DNA of 64,000 nt from Streptomyces barringtoniae (GTDB taxonomy: Bacteria; Actinomycetota; Actinomycetes; Streptomycetales; Streptomycetaceae): contig NZ_JAJHNP010000029.1 of NCBI RefSeq assembly GCF_020819595.1, positions 1 through 64,000 on the forward strand, in the 5' to 3' direction. Below the pieces are notes generated by a model. That model had not been told where the DNA came from. It was given only the letters and a program-made list of their open reading frames with translations, and did not search any database. Shown here in pieces: positions 1 to 8,191 of this stretch; position 1 is the first letter of the stretch; each line of letters begins with the position of its first letter. A program made the position numbers and the translations under genes.

Positions 1-575
1 CGGTGCAGCGCGACGGGCGGCCGGTGGAGTGGCAGACCGGACCGGTGGTGTGGGGAACGCCGGGCACCAACGGGCAGCACGCCTACTACCAGCTGATCCA
101 CCAGGGCACCAAGCTCATCCCTGCGGACTTCATCGGCTTCGCCCGGCCCGTCGGGGAACTGAGCGATGAACTCAAGGCGCAGCACGACCTGTTGATGGCC
201 AACTTCTTCGCCCAGACCCAGGCGCTGGCCTTCGGCAAGAGCGCCGAGGAGGTCCGCGCGGAGGGCGTGCCCGAGGAGCAGGTCACGCACCGCACCTTCC
301 GCGGCGACCACCCCACCACCACGATCCTCGCAGGCTCGCTGACCCCGTCCGTGCTCGGCCAGCTGATCGCCCTCTACGAACACAAGGTGTTCGTGCAGGG
401 CGCCGTGTGGCACATCGACTCCTTCGACCAGTGGGGCGTCGAGCTGGGCAAGGTCCTCGCCAAGCGGGTCGAGCCCGCCCTCACCGAGGGTGCGGACGTG
501 CCCGGTCTCGACCCGTCCACCACGGCCCTCGTCGCCGCCTACCGCTCTCTCAAGAACGCTCAGGAAGTGAACTGA
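1..575 (+). CDS. pgi: Glucose-6-phosphate isomerase, C-terminal part (5' end outside window)
   Basis: Cytoplasmic enzyme interconverting glucose 6-phosphate and fructose 6-phosphate. About 190 C-terminal residues are visible; the frame is open to the left edge, so the gene is cut by the window and not truncated in nature. Recognition rests on the stretch GTNGQHAYYQLIHQGTKLIP, which carries the catalytic-region His of the family, and the C-terminal PGI signature FDQWGVELGKVLAKR. The stop TGA (573-575) is followed after one base by the gnd ATG, so the two genes are co-transcribed. The pairing with gnd resembles the second pentose-phosphate cluster of streptomycetes, where zwf, tal and tkt paralogues lie upstream; those would be outside the window. 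Confidence 0.95.
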   Translation, partial: VQRDGRPVEWQTGPVVWGTPGTNGQHAYYQLIHQGTKLIPADFIGFARPVGELSDELKAQHDLLMANFFAQTQALAFGKSAEEVRAEGVPEEQVTHRTFRGDHPTTTILAGSLTPSVLGQLIALYEHKVFVQGAVWHIDSFDQWGVELGKVLAKRVEPALTEGADVPGLDPSTTALVAAYRSLKNAQEVN

Positions 576-576
576 C

Positions 577-1455
577 ATGCAGCTCGGTCTCATCGGTCTC
601 GGCAAGATGGGCGGCAACATGCGCGAGCGGATCCGCCGCGCCGGCCACACCGTCATCGGCTACGACCGCAACCCCGAGGTCTCCGACGTCAAGTCCCTCG
701 CCGAACTGGTCGAGAAGCTGGACGCGCCCCGCCATGTGTGGGTGATGGTCCCGGCCGGCACCGCCACGCAGACCGTCGTCGACGAGCTCGGCGACCTGCT
801 CGAGCCCGGCGACACGGTCATCGACGGCGGCAACTCCCGCTGGACGGACGACGAGAAGCACGCCGCCGCCCTCGGCATCAAGGGCATCGGCTTCGTCGAC
901 GCAGGTGTCTCCGGCGGTGTGTGGGGCCTCGAGAACGGCTACGCGCTCATGGTCGGCGGCGACGAGCAGCACGTGGAGCCGCTGAAGCCGATCTTCGAGG
1001 CGCTCAAGCCGGAGGGCCCGTACGGCTATGTCCACGCGGGCCGGGTCGGCGCCGGGCACTTCTCCAAGATGGTCCACAACGGCATCGAGTACGCCATGAT
1101 GCAGGCCTACGCCGAGGGCTGGGAGCTGCTGGAGAAGGTGCACTCGGTGGAGAACGTCCGCGAGGTGTTCCGCTCCTGGCAGGAGGGCACCGTCATCCGC
1201 TCCTGGCTGCTCGACCTCGCGGTCAACGCCCTGGACGAGGACGAGCACCTGCAGAAGCTGCGCGGCTACGCGGAGGACTCCGGCGAGGGCCGCTGGACCG
1301 TCGAGGCGGCCATCGACAACGCCGTACCGCTGCCCGCGATCACCGCCTCCCTGTTCGCCCGGTTCGCCTCCCGGCAGGACGACTCGCCGCAGATGAAGAT
1401 GATCGCCGCGCTGCGCAACCAGTTCGGCGGCCACGCGGTCGAGAAGAAGGACTGA
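577..1455 (+). CDS. gnd: 6-phosphogluconate dehydrogenase, short decarboxylating form
   Basis: Oxidatively decarboxylates 6-phosphogluconate to ribulose 5-phosphate in the pentose phosphate pathway. The 292-residue protein is the short GntZ/YqeC-like type (long forms are about 470 residues), which is usually NAD-preferring; cofactor preference here is inference. A Rossmann motif GLGKMGGNM is near the N-terminus, GGNSRW is the substrate-binding signature, and GHFSKMVHNGIEYAMMQAY contains the catalytic Lys and the His-Asn pair. An AGGAAG ribosome site inside the pgi end serves the ATG. It sits between pgi and a histidine phosphatase in one apparent operon. Confidence 0.95.
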   Translation: MQLGLIGLGKMGGNMRERIRRAGHTVIGYDRNPEVSDVKSLAELVEKLDAPRHVWVMVPAGTATQTVVDELGDLLEPGDTVIDGGNSRWTDDEKHAAALGIKGIGFVDAGVSGGVWGLENGYALMVGGDEQHVEPLKPIFEALKPEGPYGYVHAGRVGAGHFSKMVHNGIEYAMMQAYAEGWELLEKVHSVENVREVFRSWQEGTVIRSWLLDLAVNALDEDEHLQKLRGYAEDSGEGRWTVEAAIDNAVPLPAITASLFARFASRQDDSPQMKMIAALRNQFGGHAVEKKD

Positions 1456-1460
1456 CCGCC

Positions 1461-2048
1461 GTGGGGGACCTGCTGCTGGTCCGCCACGGTGAGACGGAGT
1501 GGAGCCGGTCGGGACAGCACACCAGCTGGACCGACCTGCCCCTGACCGAGGACGGCGAGCAACAGGCCAAGTCCCTCGCCCCGCTCCTCACCGGCCGGAC
1601 CTACGCCCTCGCGCTCGCCAGCCCGCTGGGGCGCGCGCTGCGCACCGCCGGACTGGCGGGCCTCGTCGGGGTCGTGCCCGACCCCGACCTGCACGAGTGG
1701 GACTACGGCGGCTACGAGGGTGTCACCACGGTCGACATCCACCGGACCCGCCCCGGCTGGGACCTGTGGACCGACGGCGTGCCGCCGGGCCCCGACGGGC
1801 ATCCCGGCGAGTCACCGGAGGAGATCGGGGCCCGCGCCGACCGGGTCCTGGCCCGGCTGTCCCCGGCCCTGGCCGAGGGGGACGTGATCGTCGTCGCCCA
1901 CGCCCACTTCCTGCGCGTGCTCACCGCGCGCCGGCTGGGCCTGCCGCCCGCCGACGGCCGGCTGTTCCAGCTGGCCACGGGCACGGTCAGCCGGCTGTCG
2001 ACCGAGCACGGGCGGCCCGTGATCGCCGAGTGGAACAGACGGCCGTAA
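1461..2048 (+). CDS. Histidine phosphatase family protein (phosphoglycerate mutase-like)
   Basis: 195 residues from a GTG start preceded by AAGGA within the last codons of gnd (5-bp gap). The phosphohistidine motif RHGET (R8-H9) is close to the N-terminus, a conserved acidic stretch HEWDYGGYEG lies mid-protein, and the second catalytic His is in the motif VVAHAHFLR. These are hallmarks of the broad-specificity acid phosphatase/phosphoglycerate mutase superfamily. The position after gnd suggests a sugar-phosphate substrate, but that is only context. The stop codon falls at the left end of a duplicated segment. Confidence 0.9.
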   Translation: MGDLLLVRHGETEWSRSGQHTSWTDLPLTEDGEQQAKSLAPLLTGRTYALALASPLGRALRTAGLAGLVGVVPDPDLHEWDYGGYEGVTTVDIHRTRPGWDLWTDGVPPGPDGHPGESPEEIGARADRVLARLSPALAEGDVIVVAHAHFLRVLTARRLGLPPADGRLFQLATGTVSRLSTEHGRPVIAEWNRRP

Positions 2049-2465
2049 CGGCACCCGATCCGCAAGCCCCTTCGTGTGCGGCCCGGTCCACCCCTGGCGG
2101 ACCGGGCCGCGGTGTTACGGCAACCGGGGCCGGAGGCGGTCGGCGGGACGAGCGCGCAGTGGGCGGCGGTCCAGCGCAGCACGGCGCCGACGGCGCTGCC
2201 GGCCGTGAGGGCGCCGGGACGCAGATCGGCCACGCGCAACGAGGACGGTCGTAGCGGCACCAGATCCGCAAGTCCCTTTGTACGCCGTCCCGTTCACCCC
2301 AGGCGGACCGGGCCGCAGTGGTACAGGAACCGGGACCGGTCACCGGGATCGTAGGCGGCCGGCGGGACGAGCGCGCAGTGGGCGGCGGTCCAGCGCAGCA
2401 CGGCGCCGACGGGGCTGCCGGCCGTGAGGGCGCCGGGGCGCAGGTCGGCGCGTGGGACGAGGACG
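2045..2465. repeat. Imperfect direct duplication of the GT39 3' end (two copies of about 206-215 bp)
   Basis: Copy A (2045-2250) and copy B (2251-2465) align almost throughout. The segment reading GGCGGGACGAGCGCGCAGTG and its continuation through CCGGCCGTGAGGGCGCCGG occurs at about 2142-2217 and again at about 2362-2437 with only one or two differences. Copy B holds the last roughly 55 codons of the glycosyltransferase (minus strand) plus downstream sequence. Copy A repeats that end with more divergence and fills the 245-bp gap between the convergent genes. No intact gene is seen in copy A. Confidence 0.85.
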
Positions 2466-4240
2466 TAGTGCAGCCGTCCGGTGTCCACCAGCCGGCGGAA
2501 GGCGTCCGGCGCCGGGTAGGGGACGCGGCCGGTGAAGCCGCCCATCGGCAGGACGGACGCGTCGGCGGCGATGACGTACGGCGCGGCGCTCTCCCAGCCC
2601 GGTACGGCGGCCAGGTAGCGGGCGCCGTCGCGGTGCGCGGTCAGGTAGGCGAGCAGCCGCCGGCGTTGGGGGCCGAGGGTGGTGGAGGCGGTGCCGGCAC
2701 GGGTGCTGGTGGGGCCGACCCGGCCGAAGGAGCCGGGCTGGTTGTAGCGCAGGGACAGCGCGGACGCCGTCCAGACGGCGGGGACCAGCAGGACGGCGGC
2801 GAGGGCGGTGGCGAGCGCGGCCCGTGGCGGGATGCGGCGGGCGGCCGCGCCGGTGCGGTGACGCAGGCCCGCGAGCACCAGCGCGAGCAGGCCGAGGGCG
2901 GCCGCACAGGGCGCCGACCAGGGCTGGAAGCGCGGGTACCACAACGTCAGCGCCGCGGCCCAGAGGAGGTTGACGGCGATGACGGCGGCGAGCAGACGGG
3001 AGCGGCGGGCGCGGACGACGCCGGCCGCGGCGAGCGCGGCCACGGCCACGGCGACGACGCCCATGTAGTAGGTGTGGCCGGTGACGCTGCCGAAGCTGAA
3101 GGCGGCGAAGAAGGTCGCGAACCACATGCCCCACAGCACCTGTCCGGCGACCAGCGGGTCGGTGCGCGGCACCCGGCGCCGCCGCAACGCCAGCAGCCCG
3201 CCGACGAGCCCGAGCGCGGCCAGCGGGTACAGCCAGCCGGTCTGGGTGGCCAGCCCGGGGCTGAACATCTTCCCCACGCCGTCGCCCATGCCCGGTCCCA
3301 GGTGTGCGCCGGCCCGGGCCACCCGGCTCGCCATGATGCTGCCGGTGCCGGCCGCGTCGACGCCGACGTCGTGGAAACGGGTGAGGAAGTTGTAGCCGAC
3401 GACGAGGGCGAACGGCGAGTCGTCGGTGGTGCCGTCGAGGTACGGGCGGGCGCCGGCCGGGGTGAGGGCGGCCACCAGCATCCACGACACCGACACCGCC
3501 ACGGTCACCGCTCCGGCCAGCGCCACATGGCCGATACGGCGGCGCCGCGCGGCGGGCGCGGCGACCAGGTAGGTCGCGGCCAGCGCGGGCAGCACCGCCC
3601 ACGCCTCCAGCATCTTGCACTGGAAGGCGAGGCCAACCCAGACGCCCGCGAGCAGCAGGGTGCGCGGGCGGGCCTTCTCGGTGGCCCGCCAGGTGGCCTC
3701 GGCGGCCAGCAGCAGGAGCAGCACGAACGGGGCGTCCTCGGTGACCGAACGGCCGAGGCCCACCGTCACCGGGGTCAGCGTCAGGAACGCGGCGGCCAGC
3801 AGCCCGGCGGGCACCCCGGCCCAGCGGCGCACCAGTACGTGCAGCAGCAGGACACAGCCCACCATCTCCAGTGCCTGGGGCAGCACCAGCGCCCAGGGGT
3901 GGAAGCCGAACACCAGCGCCGCGAGCGCTTGCGGCCACAGGAAGCCGGGCAGCTTGTCCAGCGTGATGGAGCCCGCGGGGTCGAAGGAGCCGTAGAAGAA
4001 GTCGGCCGGGCTGTCCGTCATGCTGCGCACCGCGCTCGCGTAGAAGGCGTGGTAGGTGCTGTGGTCCAGGCCCCACAGGCACAGCACGGCGGCGAGCACG
4101 GCGACGGCGGCGAGCACCGGACGTTCGTAGCGGTCGGCGCGGGCCGCCACGGGCGGGGCGGGCGGGGGCGGGACGGCTGCGGTCGGCTCGGTCGGCGGCG
4201 GGTCGGGGCGGAGCAGCGGCCGGCCGGCGGGTATCGGCAT
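2294..4240 (-). CDS. Polytopic GT39-family glycosyltransferase (mannosyltransferase-like)
   Basis: Integral membrane glycosyltransferase of the ArnT/PMT superfamily, which uses polyprenyl-phosphate sugars as donors on the outer face of the membrane. A Pro-rich cytosolic N-terminus of about 40 residues is followed by roughly 11-13 hydrophobic segments. The first extracytoplasmic loop carries an acidic residue (LDHSTYHAFYASAVRSM) and DPAGSITLDKLPG. The C-terminal soluble part contains PMGGFTGRVPYP, typical of actinobacterial members. The ATG at 4240 has GGAAG a few bases upstream; a GTG at 4255 is the alternative. Acceptor is unknown. Its 3' end is duplicated immediately downstream. It converges with the phosphatase gene. 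Confidence 0.85.
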   Translation of the reverse strand: MPIPAGRPLLRPDPPPTEPTAAVPPPPAPPVAARADRYERPVLAAVAVLAAVLCLWGLDHSTYHAFYASAVRSMTDSPADFFYGSFDPAGSITLDKLPGFLWPQALAALVFGFHPWALVLPQALEMVGCVLLLHVLVRRWAGVPAGLLAAAFLTLTPVTVGLGRSVTEDAPFVLLLLLAAEATWRATEKARPRTLLLAGVWVGLAFQCKMLEAWAVLPALAATYLVAAPAARRRRIGHVALAGAVTVAVSVSWMLVAALTPAGARPYLDGTTDDSPFALVVGYNFLTRFHDVGVDAAGTGSIMASRVARAGAHLGPGMGDGVGKMFSPGLATQTGWLYPLAALGLVGGLLALRRRRVPRTDPLVAGQVLWGMWFATFFAAFSFGSVTGHTYYMGVVAVAVAALAAAGVVRARRSRLLAAVIAVNLLWAAALTLWYPRFQPWSAPCAAALGLLALVLAGLRHRTGAAARRIPPRAALATALAAVLLVPAVWTASALSLRYNQPGSFGRVGPTSTRAGTASTTLGPQRRRLLAYLTAHRDGARYLAAVPGWESAAPYVIAADASVLPMGGFTGRVPYPAPDAFRRLVDTGRLHYVLVPRADLRPGALTAGSPVGAVLRWTAAHCALVPPAAYDPGDRSRFLYHCGPVRLG

Positions 4241-4380
4241 GGGACTTCCAGGCACCCGGTCCGGGACTCTCGGGTCCGGGACACCGGGTATGTCCTGGAC
4301 CGTGCGAGTATCGGCCGCCGGACCGGCGGGCGGCGCGTGCCGGGGCCGGGTCTCACCGAGGTCTCACCGCGGGCTCACCG

Positions 4381-4438
4381 GCTCCTTCACCTCCTCTTCC
4401 GTCCTGCTCCTTCACCTCCTCTTCCGTCCTGCTCCTTC
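4381..4438. repeat. 25-bp tandem direct repeat, about 2.3 copies
   Basis: Copies at 4381-4405 and 4406-4430 are identical (GCTCCTTCACCTCCT followed by CTTCCGTCCT), with a partial third copy at 4431-4438. The array lies between the dehydroshikimate dehydratase stop and the glycosyltransferase start. No promoter or terminator role is evident; the rest of 4256-4462 shows only loose repeats of CTCACCG. Confidence 0.9.
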
Positions 4439-4462
4439 GCCCTGTTCTTCCGCCCGCCTCTC

Positions 4463-6253
4463 TCAGCGCCGCCCGGCGTGCTGGGCCGCGAGCCGGACCG
4501 GGGCGTTCACGGCGCCGTACCCCTGGTAGCCGGGGTCGCGCTGGACGAGTTCGAAGAAGACCCGGCCGACGGTCTCGGTGTAGCAGTGCCGGAAGGCGCC
4601 GCCCGCGTCCCGGTCGTACAGGATGCCGAGTTCGCGGTAGGTCTCCAGCTCCCCGTCCGGGAACTCGTAGCGGGCGGCGAGGTCGTCGTGGTAGTTGGCG
4701 GGCACCGGCAGCAGCCGGCCGCCCGCGGCGCGGAAGGCACGGGCCGCGGCCACCACGTCGTCGGTGGCCAGCGCGATGTGCGCCGCGTGCACGGTGTCGT
4801 CGGTGGGTGCCGCGCCGACGCCGAGGGCGATTCGGACGCTGCCCTCGGCATTGGCGACGGCGCGGCTGCGCATCAGGCCGTAGGGGTCGGCGAGGTCGAC
4901 GCTCTCCTGGGCGGTGAGGCCGAGGACGCTGCGGTGGAAGAGGGTGGCCTCGTCGAAGTGGTGCCAGGGCTGAGTGAGGGCGAGGTGGTCGATGCGGGTC
5001 GCGCAGGGCGCCGGGGTGTCCGCAAGGTCGGCGAAGTCCGCCCGCCAGTCCGGTGGTTCGGTGTCGCCGGTGGCGCAGAGGAACAGTTCCGTGCCGTCGG
5101 GGGCCGCGACGGCGTCGAGCGGGGCATCCCCCGGGGCGCGGCGGCGGGGCAGGACGGGGGCGAGCAGGGCTTCGGCGCGGCGGGCGGCAGCGGCGGGGTC
5201 CGGGGACTCCAGGCCGATCGCGGCGAGCCGGGTGCCGTCGCGGCGGGCGGTGGCGGCGGTGTTGACCAGGACGCGTGCCGCACCGCGCTGCCACAGGTCG
5301 ACGGGCTTGCCGCGGTGCCGGGCGGTGCGGGTGAAGCCGAGCGCGGTCAGCAGTGCGGTGACGGGTTCGGCGTCCGGGGTGAGCAGTTCGGCGAAAGCCA
5401 CCCCGGTGGGCACGACGGGGGACGGCAGCTCGGCGGCGCCGGCGGCCTCGCGCAGGAGGAGCAGGGAGCGGTGGGCGTCGACGGCGGTGGGGCCGGCGTC
5501 GGCCTGCCGGAAGACGTCGTTGAACACCTCCAGGGACAGCGGCCCGCGGTACCCGGCGGCGAGGACGCGCCGCAGCAGCCCGGCGACGTCGAAGCCGCCC
5601 TGTCCGGGGAAGCAGCGGTAGTGGCGGCTCCACTGCAGGACGTCCATGGCGAGCAGCGGGGCGTCGGCGAGTTGCAGGAAGAAGATCTTCTCGCCGGGGA
5701 TGTCCGCGATTCCCTCGAGGTCCTCGGGCTCGGAGCCGCGGGAGAGGATGTGGAAGCTGTCCAGGCAGACGCCGAGCGCCGGATGGTCGGCGGCCTCGAC
5801 GATCCGCCACGCGTGTCCGTAGGTGTTCACATGCCGCCCCCAGGCCAGCGCCTCGTACGCCACCCGTATGCCGAACTCCTCCGCCAGGCCGGCCAGTCGA
5901 GCGAGCTGACCGGCTGCTCGCACGTCGTCGTCCACGGCGTCCGGCGACACACTGGAGCACACGAGGACGGTGTCGGCGCCGAGCCGGTTCATCAGCTCGA
6001 ACTTGTGCCGGGCGCGCCGCAGATTGCGCACGAAGACGTCGTCGGGCACGCCCTCGATGTCCCGCATCGGCTGGTACAGATCGATGCTCAGCCCGAGGTC
6101 GGCGCAGCGCGCACGGATCTCCTCGGGAGCGAGCGGGCAGGCGAGGAGATCGTTCTCGAAGATCTCCACCCCGCCGAAGCCGGCCCGCGCGGCGGCGGCG
6201 AGCTTCTCGGTGAGGGTGCCGCTGAGGGAGACGGTGGCGATGGAGGTGTGCAT
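4463..6253 (-). CDS. quiC: 3-dehydroshikimate dehydratase, QuiC1 type with C-terminal HPPD-like domain
   Basis: Converts 3-dehydroshikimate to protocatechuate in quinate/shikimate catabolism. Residues 1-275 are a TIM-barrel sugar-phosphate isomerase/AP-endonuclease-2-like domain starting MHTSIATVSLSGTL, as in characterised bacterial QuiC proteins. Metal ligands E134, D165, Q194 and E242 are all present and match the spacing known for QuiC1. Residues about 286-596 form a vicinal-oxygen-chelate half resembling 4-hydroxyphenylpyruvate dioxygenase, with the two His and one Glu in IDHLALT, HAAHIAL and FFELVQR. The start at 6253 has GAGGA 8 bases upstream; an upstream ATG at 6271 overlaps the shikimate dehydrogenase stop (ATGA), so the two are translationally linked. 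Family length about 590-630 fits. Confidence 0.92.
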   Translation of the reverse strand: MHTSIATVSLSGTLTEKLAAAARAGFGGVEIFENDLLACPLAPEEIRARCADLGLSIDLYQPMRDIEGVPDDVFVRNLRRARHKFELMNRLGADTVLVCSSVSPDAVDDDVRAAGQLARLAGLAEEFGIRVAYEALAWGRHVNTYGHAWRIVEAADHPALGVCLDSFHILSRGSEPEDLEGIADIPGEKIFFLQLADAPLLAMDVLQWSRHYRCFPGQGGFDVAGLLRRVLAAGYRGPLSLEVFNDVFRQADAGPTAVDAHRSLLLLREAAGAAELPSPVVPTGVAFAELLTPDAEPVTALLTALGFTRTARHRGKPVDLWQRGAARVLVNTAATARRDGTRLAAIGLESPDPAAAARRAEALLAPVLPRRRAPGDAPLDAVAAPDGTELFLCATGDTEPPDWRADFADLADTPAPCATRIDHLALTQPWHHFDEATLFHRSVLGLTAQESVDLADPYGLMRSRAVANAEGSVRIALGVGAAPTDDTVHAAHIALATDDVVAAARAFRAAGGRLLPVPANYHDDLAARYEFPDGELETYRELGILYDRDAGGAFRHCYTETVGRVFFELVQRDPGYQGYGAVNAPVRLAAQHAGRR

Positions 6254-6267
6254 GCCCGTGTTCCTCG

Positions 6268-7161
6268 TCATCCGGCCGCACTCCCCGAGCGCTCGACGCC
6301 CACCAGTTCCTCGAAGTCGGCCAGCATCCGCCCGCTGTCCGGCTCCCGCCCGGTGAACAGCCGGAACGCGTCGGCGGCCTGGAACACGGCCATCCCGCCC
6401 CCGGACAGGACGGCACAGCCACGCGCGTGGGCGACCCGCAGCAGCTCGGTCCGAAGCGGCCGGTAGACGACCTCGGCGACCCACAGACCGGGATGCAACA
6501 GCTCGGCGGACAGGGGCAGTCCGGGATGCGCGGCCATGCCGGTGGGGGTGGCATGGACGAGCCCCCCACAGCCGCCGGCCTCGCCGAGCAGCGCCGGAAG
6601 CCGATCGACCGTCGCCGCGCCCGCCCGGCCTGGGCCGAAGTTGCGTACCAAGGAGTCGGCGAGCGCGGCGGCCCGCCCGGGCAGTGCGTCGACGACGGTG
6701 ACCCGCCCGGCGCCCAGGGTGAGCACGGCGTGTGCGACGGCCGCGCCCGCGCCGCCCGCGCCGAGCTGGACGACCCGCTCCAGCGGGGCGTCCGGCAGGC
6801 CGCGCGCGAAGGAGGCGGCGAAACCGGTCACGTCGGTGTTGTGGCCGACGGCCCGGCCGTCGTCGAAGACCACGGTGTTGACCGCGCCGAGCGCCTCGGC
6901 CAACGGGTCGAGGGCGTCGAGGTGGTCGATGACCAACTGTTTGCAGGGGTGGGTGATGTTCAGCCCGTCGTAGCCGAGATCGCGGGCGGCGCGGACCAGG
7001 TCGCCGACCGCCTCCGGCGCCCGGCCGAGGAGGTCGATGTCGAGGAGCCGGTAGAGGTAGCGCAGGCCCTGCCGGTCCGCCTCCCGCTGGTGCAGGGCGG
7101 GGCTGAGCGAGGGGCCGATACCGGCCCCGATCAGCCCGACGAGATACGCGTCCTTGGCCAT
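6268..7161 (-). CDS. Shikimate/quinate 5-dehydrogenase
   Basis: 297 residues; oxidises quinate or shikimate to the 3-dehydro compound with NAD(P). N-terminal motif GPSLSPALHQREA is the substrate-binding loop (the shikimate-contacting SxS), NITHPCKQ carries the catalytic Lys, and GHNTDVTGF the catalytic Asp. The GAGGAGAA-type nucleotide loop is LGAGGAGAAVAHAV. A GGGAGGG ribosome site precedes the ATG. First gene of a two-gene operon with the QuiC-type dehydratase (overlapping stop/start), so a catabolic YdiB/QuiB-like role is more likely than biosynthetic AroE; the VTVVDALPG following the nucleotide loop suggests NAD preference. An operator candidate lies 20 bp upstream. Confidence 0.92.
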   Translation of the reverse strand: MAKDAYLVGLIGAGIGPSLSPALHQREADRQGLRYLYRLLDIDLLGRAPEAVGDLVRAARDLGYDGLNITHPCKQLVIDHLDALDPLAEALGAVNTVVFDDGRAVGHNTDVTGFAASFARGLPDAPLERVVQLGAGGAGAAVAHAVLTLGAGRVTVVDALPGRAAALADSLVRNFGPGRAGAATVDRLPALLGEAGGCGGLVHATPTGMAAHPGLPLSAELLHPGLWVAEVVYRPLRTELLRVAHARGCAVLSGGGMAVFQAADAFRLFTGREPDSGRMLADFEELVGVERSGSAAG

Positions 7162-7181
7162 GTGGCCCTCCCGAGGCGGCG

Positions 7182-7205
7182 CTAATGTACGAACCAGTAC
7201 GTTAG
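7182..7205. promoter_or_regulatory. Candidate TetR operator between shikimate operon and tetR
   Basis: Inverted repeat CTAATGTAC-N6-GTACGTTAG: arms match except one position each side. It lies 20 bp from the shikimate dehydrogenase start and 121 bp before the divergent TetR gene. Its right half CCAGTACGTTA matches CCAGTGGGTTA in the second candidate at 8080-8103 in front of the permease. Palindromic structure is seen; binding by the adjacent TetR is inferred. Confidence 0.7.
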
Positions 7206-7326
7206 CTATATCAGCCGGGAGAGCCGTGAGGAAGAGCCGGGCGGCTTCGGGGGCCCTGCTTCTACAATCACCGGCACGCACACAGCGAGCGCGCCACCCA
7301 GGCGTCCACCGGCCCGAAGGACAGCG

Positions 7327-7992
7327 ATGACCAGCGTCGAAGAACCCGAACGACCCGGGGGACGGGTGCGCGACGCGGCCCGCACCAAGGCCGAGATCCT
7401 CGACGTGGCCACACAGGAGTTCGCGCGGGCGGGGTACGACGGCGCCCGAGTCGACGAGATAGCGGCCCGCACCCGCACCACCAAGCGGATGATCTACTAC
7501 TACTTCGGCGGCAAGGAACAGCTGTTCACGGCCGTGCTGGAGCGGGCCTACGGGGTGATCCGCGAGGCCGAGCAGGAACTGGAGGTCGACCACCTGGACC
7601 CCGTCGCCGCGATCCGGCGCCTGGCCGAGCTGACCTTCGACCACCATGAGCGCCACCCGGACTTCATCCGCCTGGTCAGCATCGAGAACATCCACGGCGC
7701 CGAGCACATCGCGGCCTCCGAGAAGCTCGGGAGGATCGGCTCCCCGGCGCTGGAGGTGATCCGCCGGATCCTCACCGCGGGGCAGGAGTCGGGGCTGTTC
7801 ACGGCCGACGTCGACGCGGTCGACCTGCACGCGATGATCAGCTCGTTCTGCTTCTTCAGGGTCGCCAACCGGCACACCTTCGGCGCCCTGTTCGGCCGGG
7901 ACCTGGTGGACCCCGCCCAGCGGGAGCACTACCGGACCATGCTCGGCGACATGGTGATCGCCTACCTGACCGCGGAGCGCGCGGCCGGCTGA
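7327..7992 (+). CDS. TetR-family regulator, probable repressor of the quinate/shikimate genes
   Basis: 221 residues. The N-terminal helix-turn-helix spans about residues 18-65 (ILDVATQEFARAGYDGARVDEIAARTRTTK followed by RMIYYYFGGKEQLF). The C-terminal ligand domain carries the FDHHERHPDFIRLVSIENIHG region typical of the TetR_C actinobacterial group. It is divergent from the dehydrogenase-dehydratase pair and followed by a shikimate-type permease gene, so an inducer such as shikimate, dehydroshikimate or protocatechuate is plausible. Operator candidates flank it on both sides. Confidence 0.88.
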   Translation: MTSVEEPERPGGRVRDAARTKAEILDVATQEFARAGYDGARVDEIAARTRTTKRMIYYYFGGKEQLFTAVLERAYGVIREAEQELEVDHLDPVAAIRRLAELTFDHHERHPDFIRLVSIENIHGAEHIAASEKLGRIGSPALEVIRRILTAGQESGLFTADVDAVDLHAMISSFCFFRVANRHTFGALFGRDLVDPAQREHYRTMLGDMVIAYLTAERAAG

Positions 7993-8079
7993 CCCCGGCG
8001 GGCCCGCGCACCCCGCACGGGCTGTCGCACCGACTCTTGACAGCGCGGAAACACCGGCGCAACATCCCACCCACCACCA

Positions 8080-8103
8080 CTAACTATCCAGTGGGTTAAT
8101 TAG
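8080..8103. promoter_or_regulatory. Second candidate TetR operator, upstream of the permease
   Basis: Dyad CTAAC...GTTAATTAG with inner TAAC-N10-GTTA, sharing the half-site CCAGTnnGTTA with the element at 7182-7205. Lies 89 bp before the permease GTG. Role inferred from position and similarity. Confidence 0.6.
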
Positions 8104-8150
8104 CAGCCGAGATCCGGCCCCTCACCCGCTCCCTTCCCTCGTCGCTCACT

Positions 8151-8169
8151 CCGCCCTTCCGTAGGGCGG
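8151..8169 (+). other. Short leader hairpin before the permease
   Basis: Perfect 7-bp stem CCGCCCT / AGGGCGG with a 5-base loop, ending 10 bases before the GGAG ribosome site of the permease. It could influence translation or act as a weak attenuator; no riboswitch family is recognised. Confidence 0.4.
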
Positions 8170-8191
8170 GGTTCCCCGAAGGAGCACCGCC

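Noticed and set aside
2318..6466. Very long plus-strand open frame (over 1,300 codons) opposite the glycosyltransferase and dehydratase genes
   Set aside because: Composition is Gly/Arg/Ala-rich low complexity without family motifs; it is the antisense shadow of well-identified minus-strand genes in GC-rich DNA.
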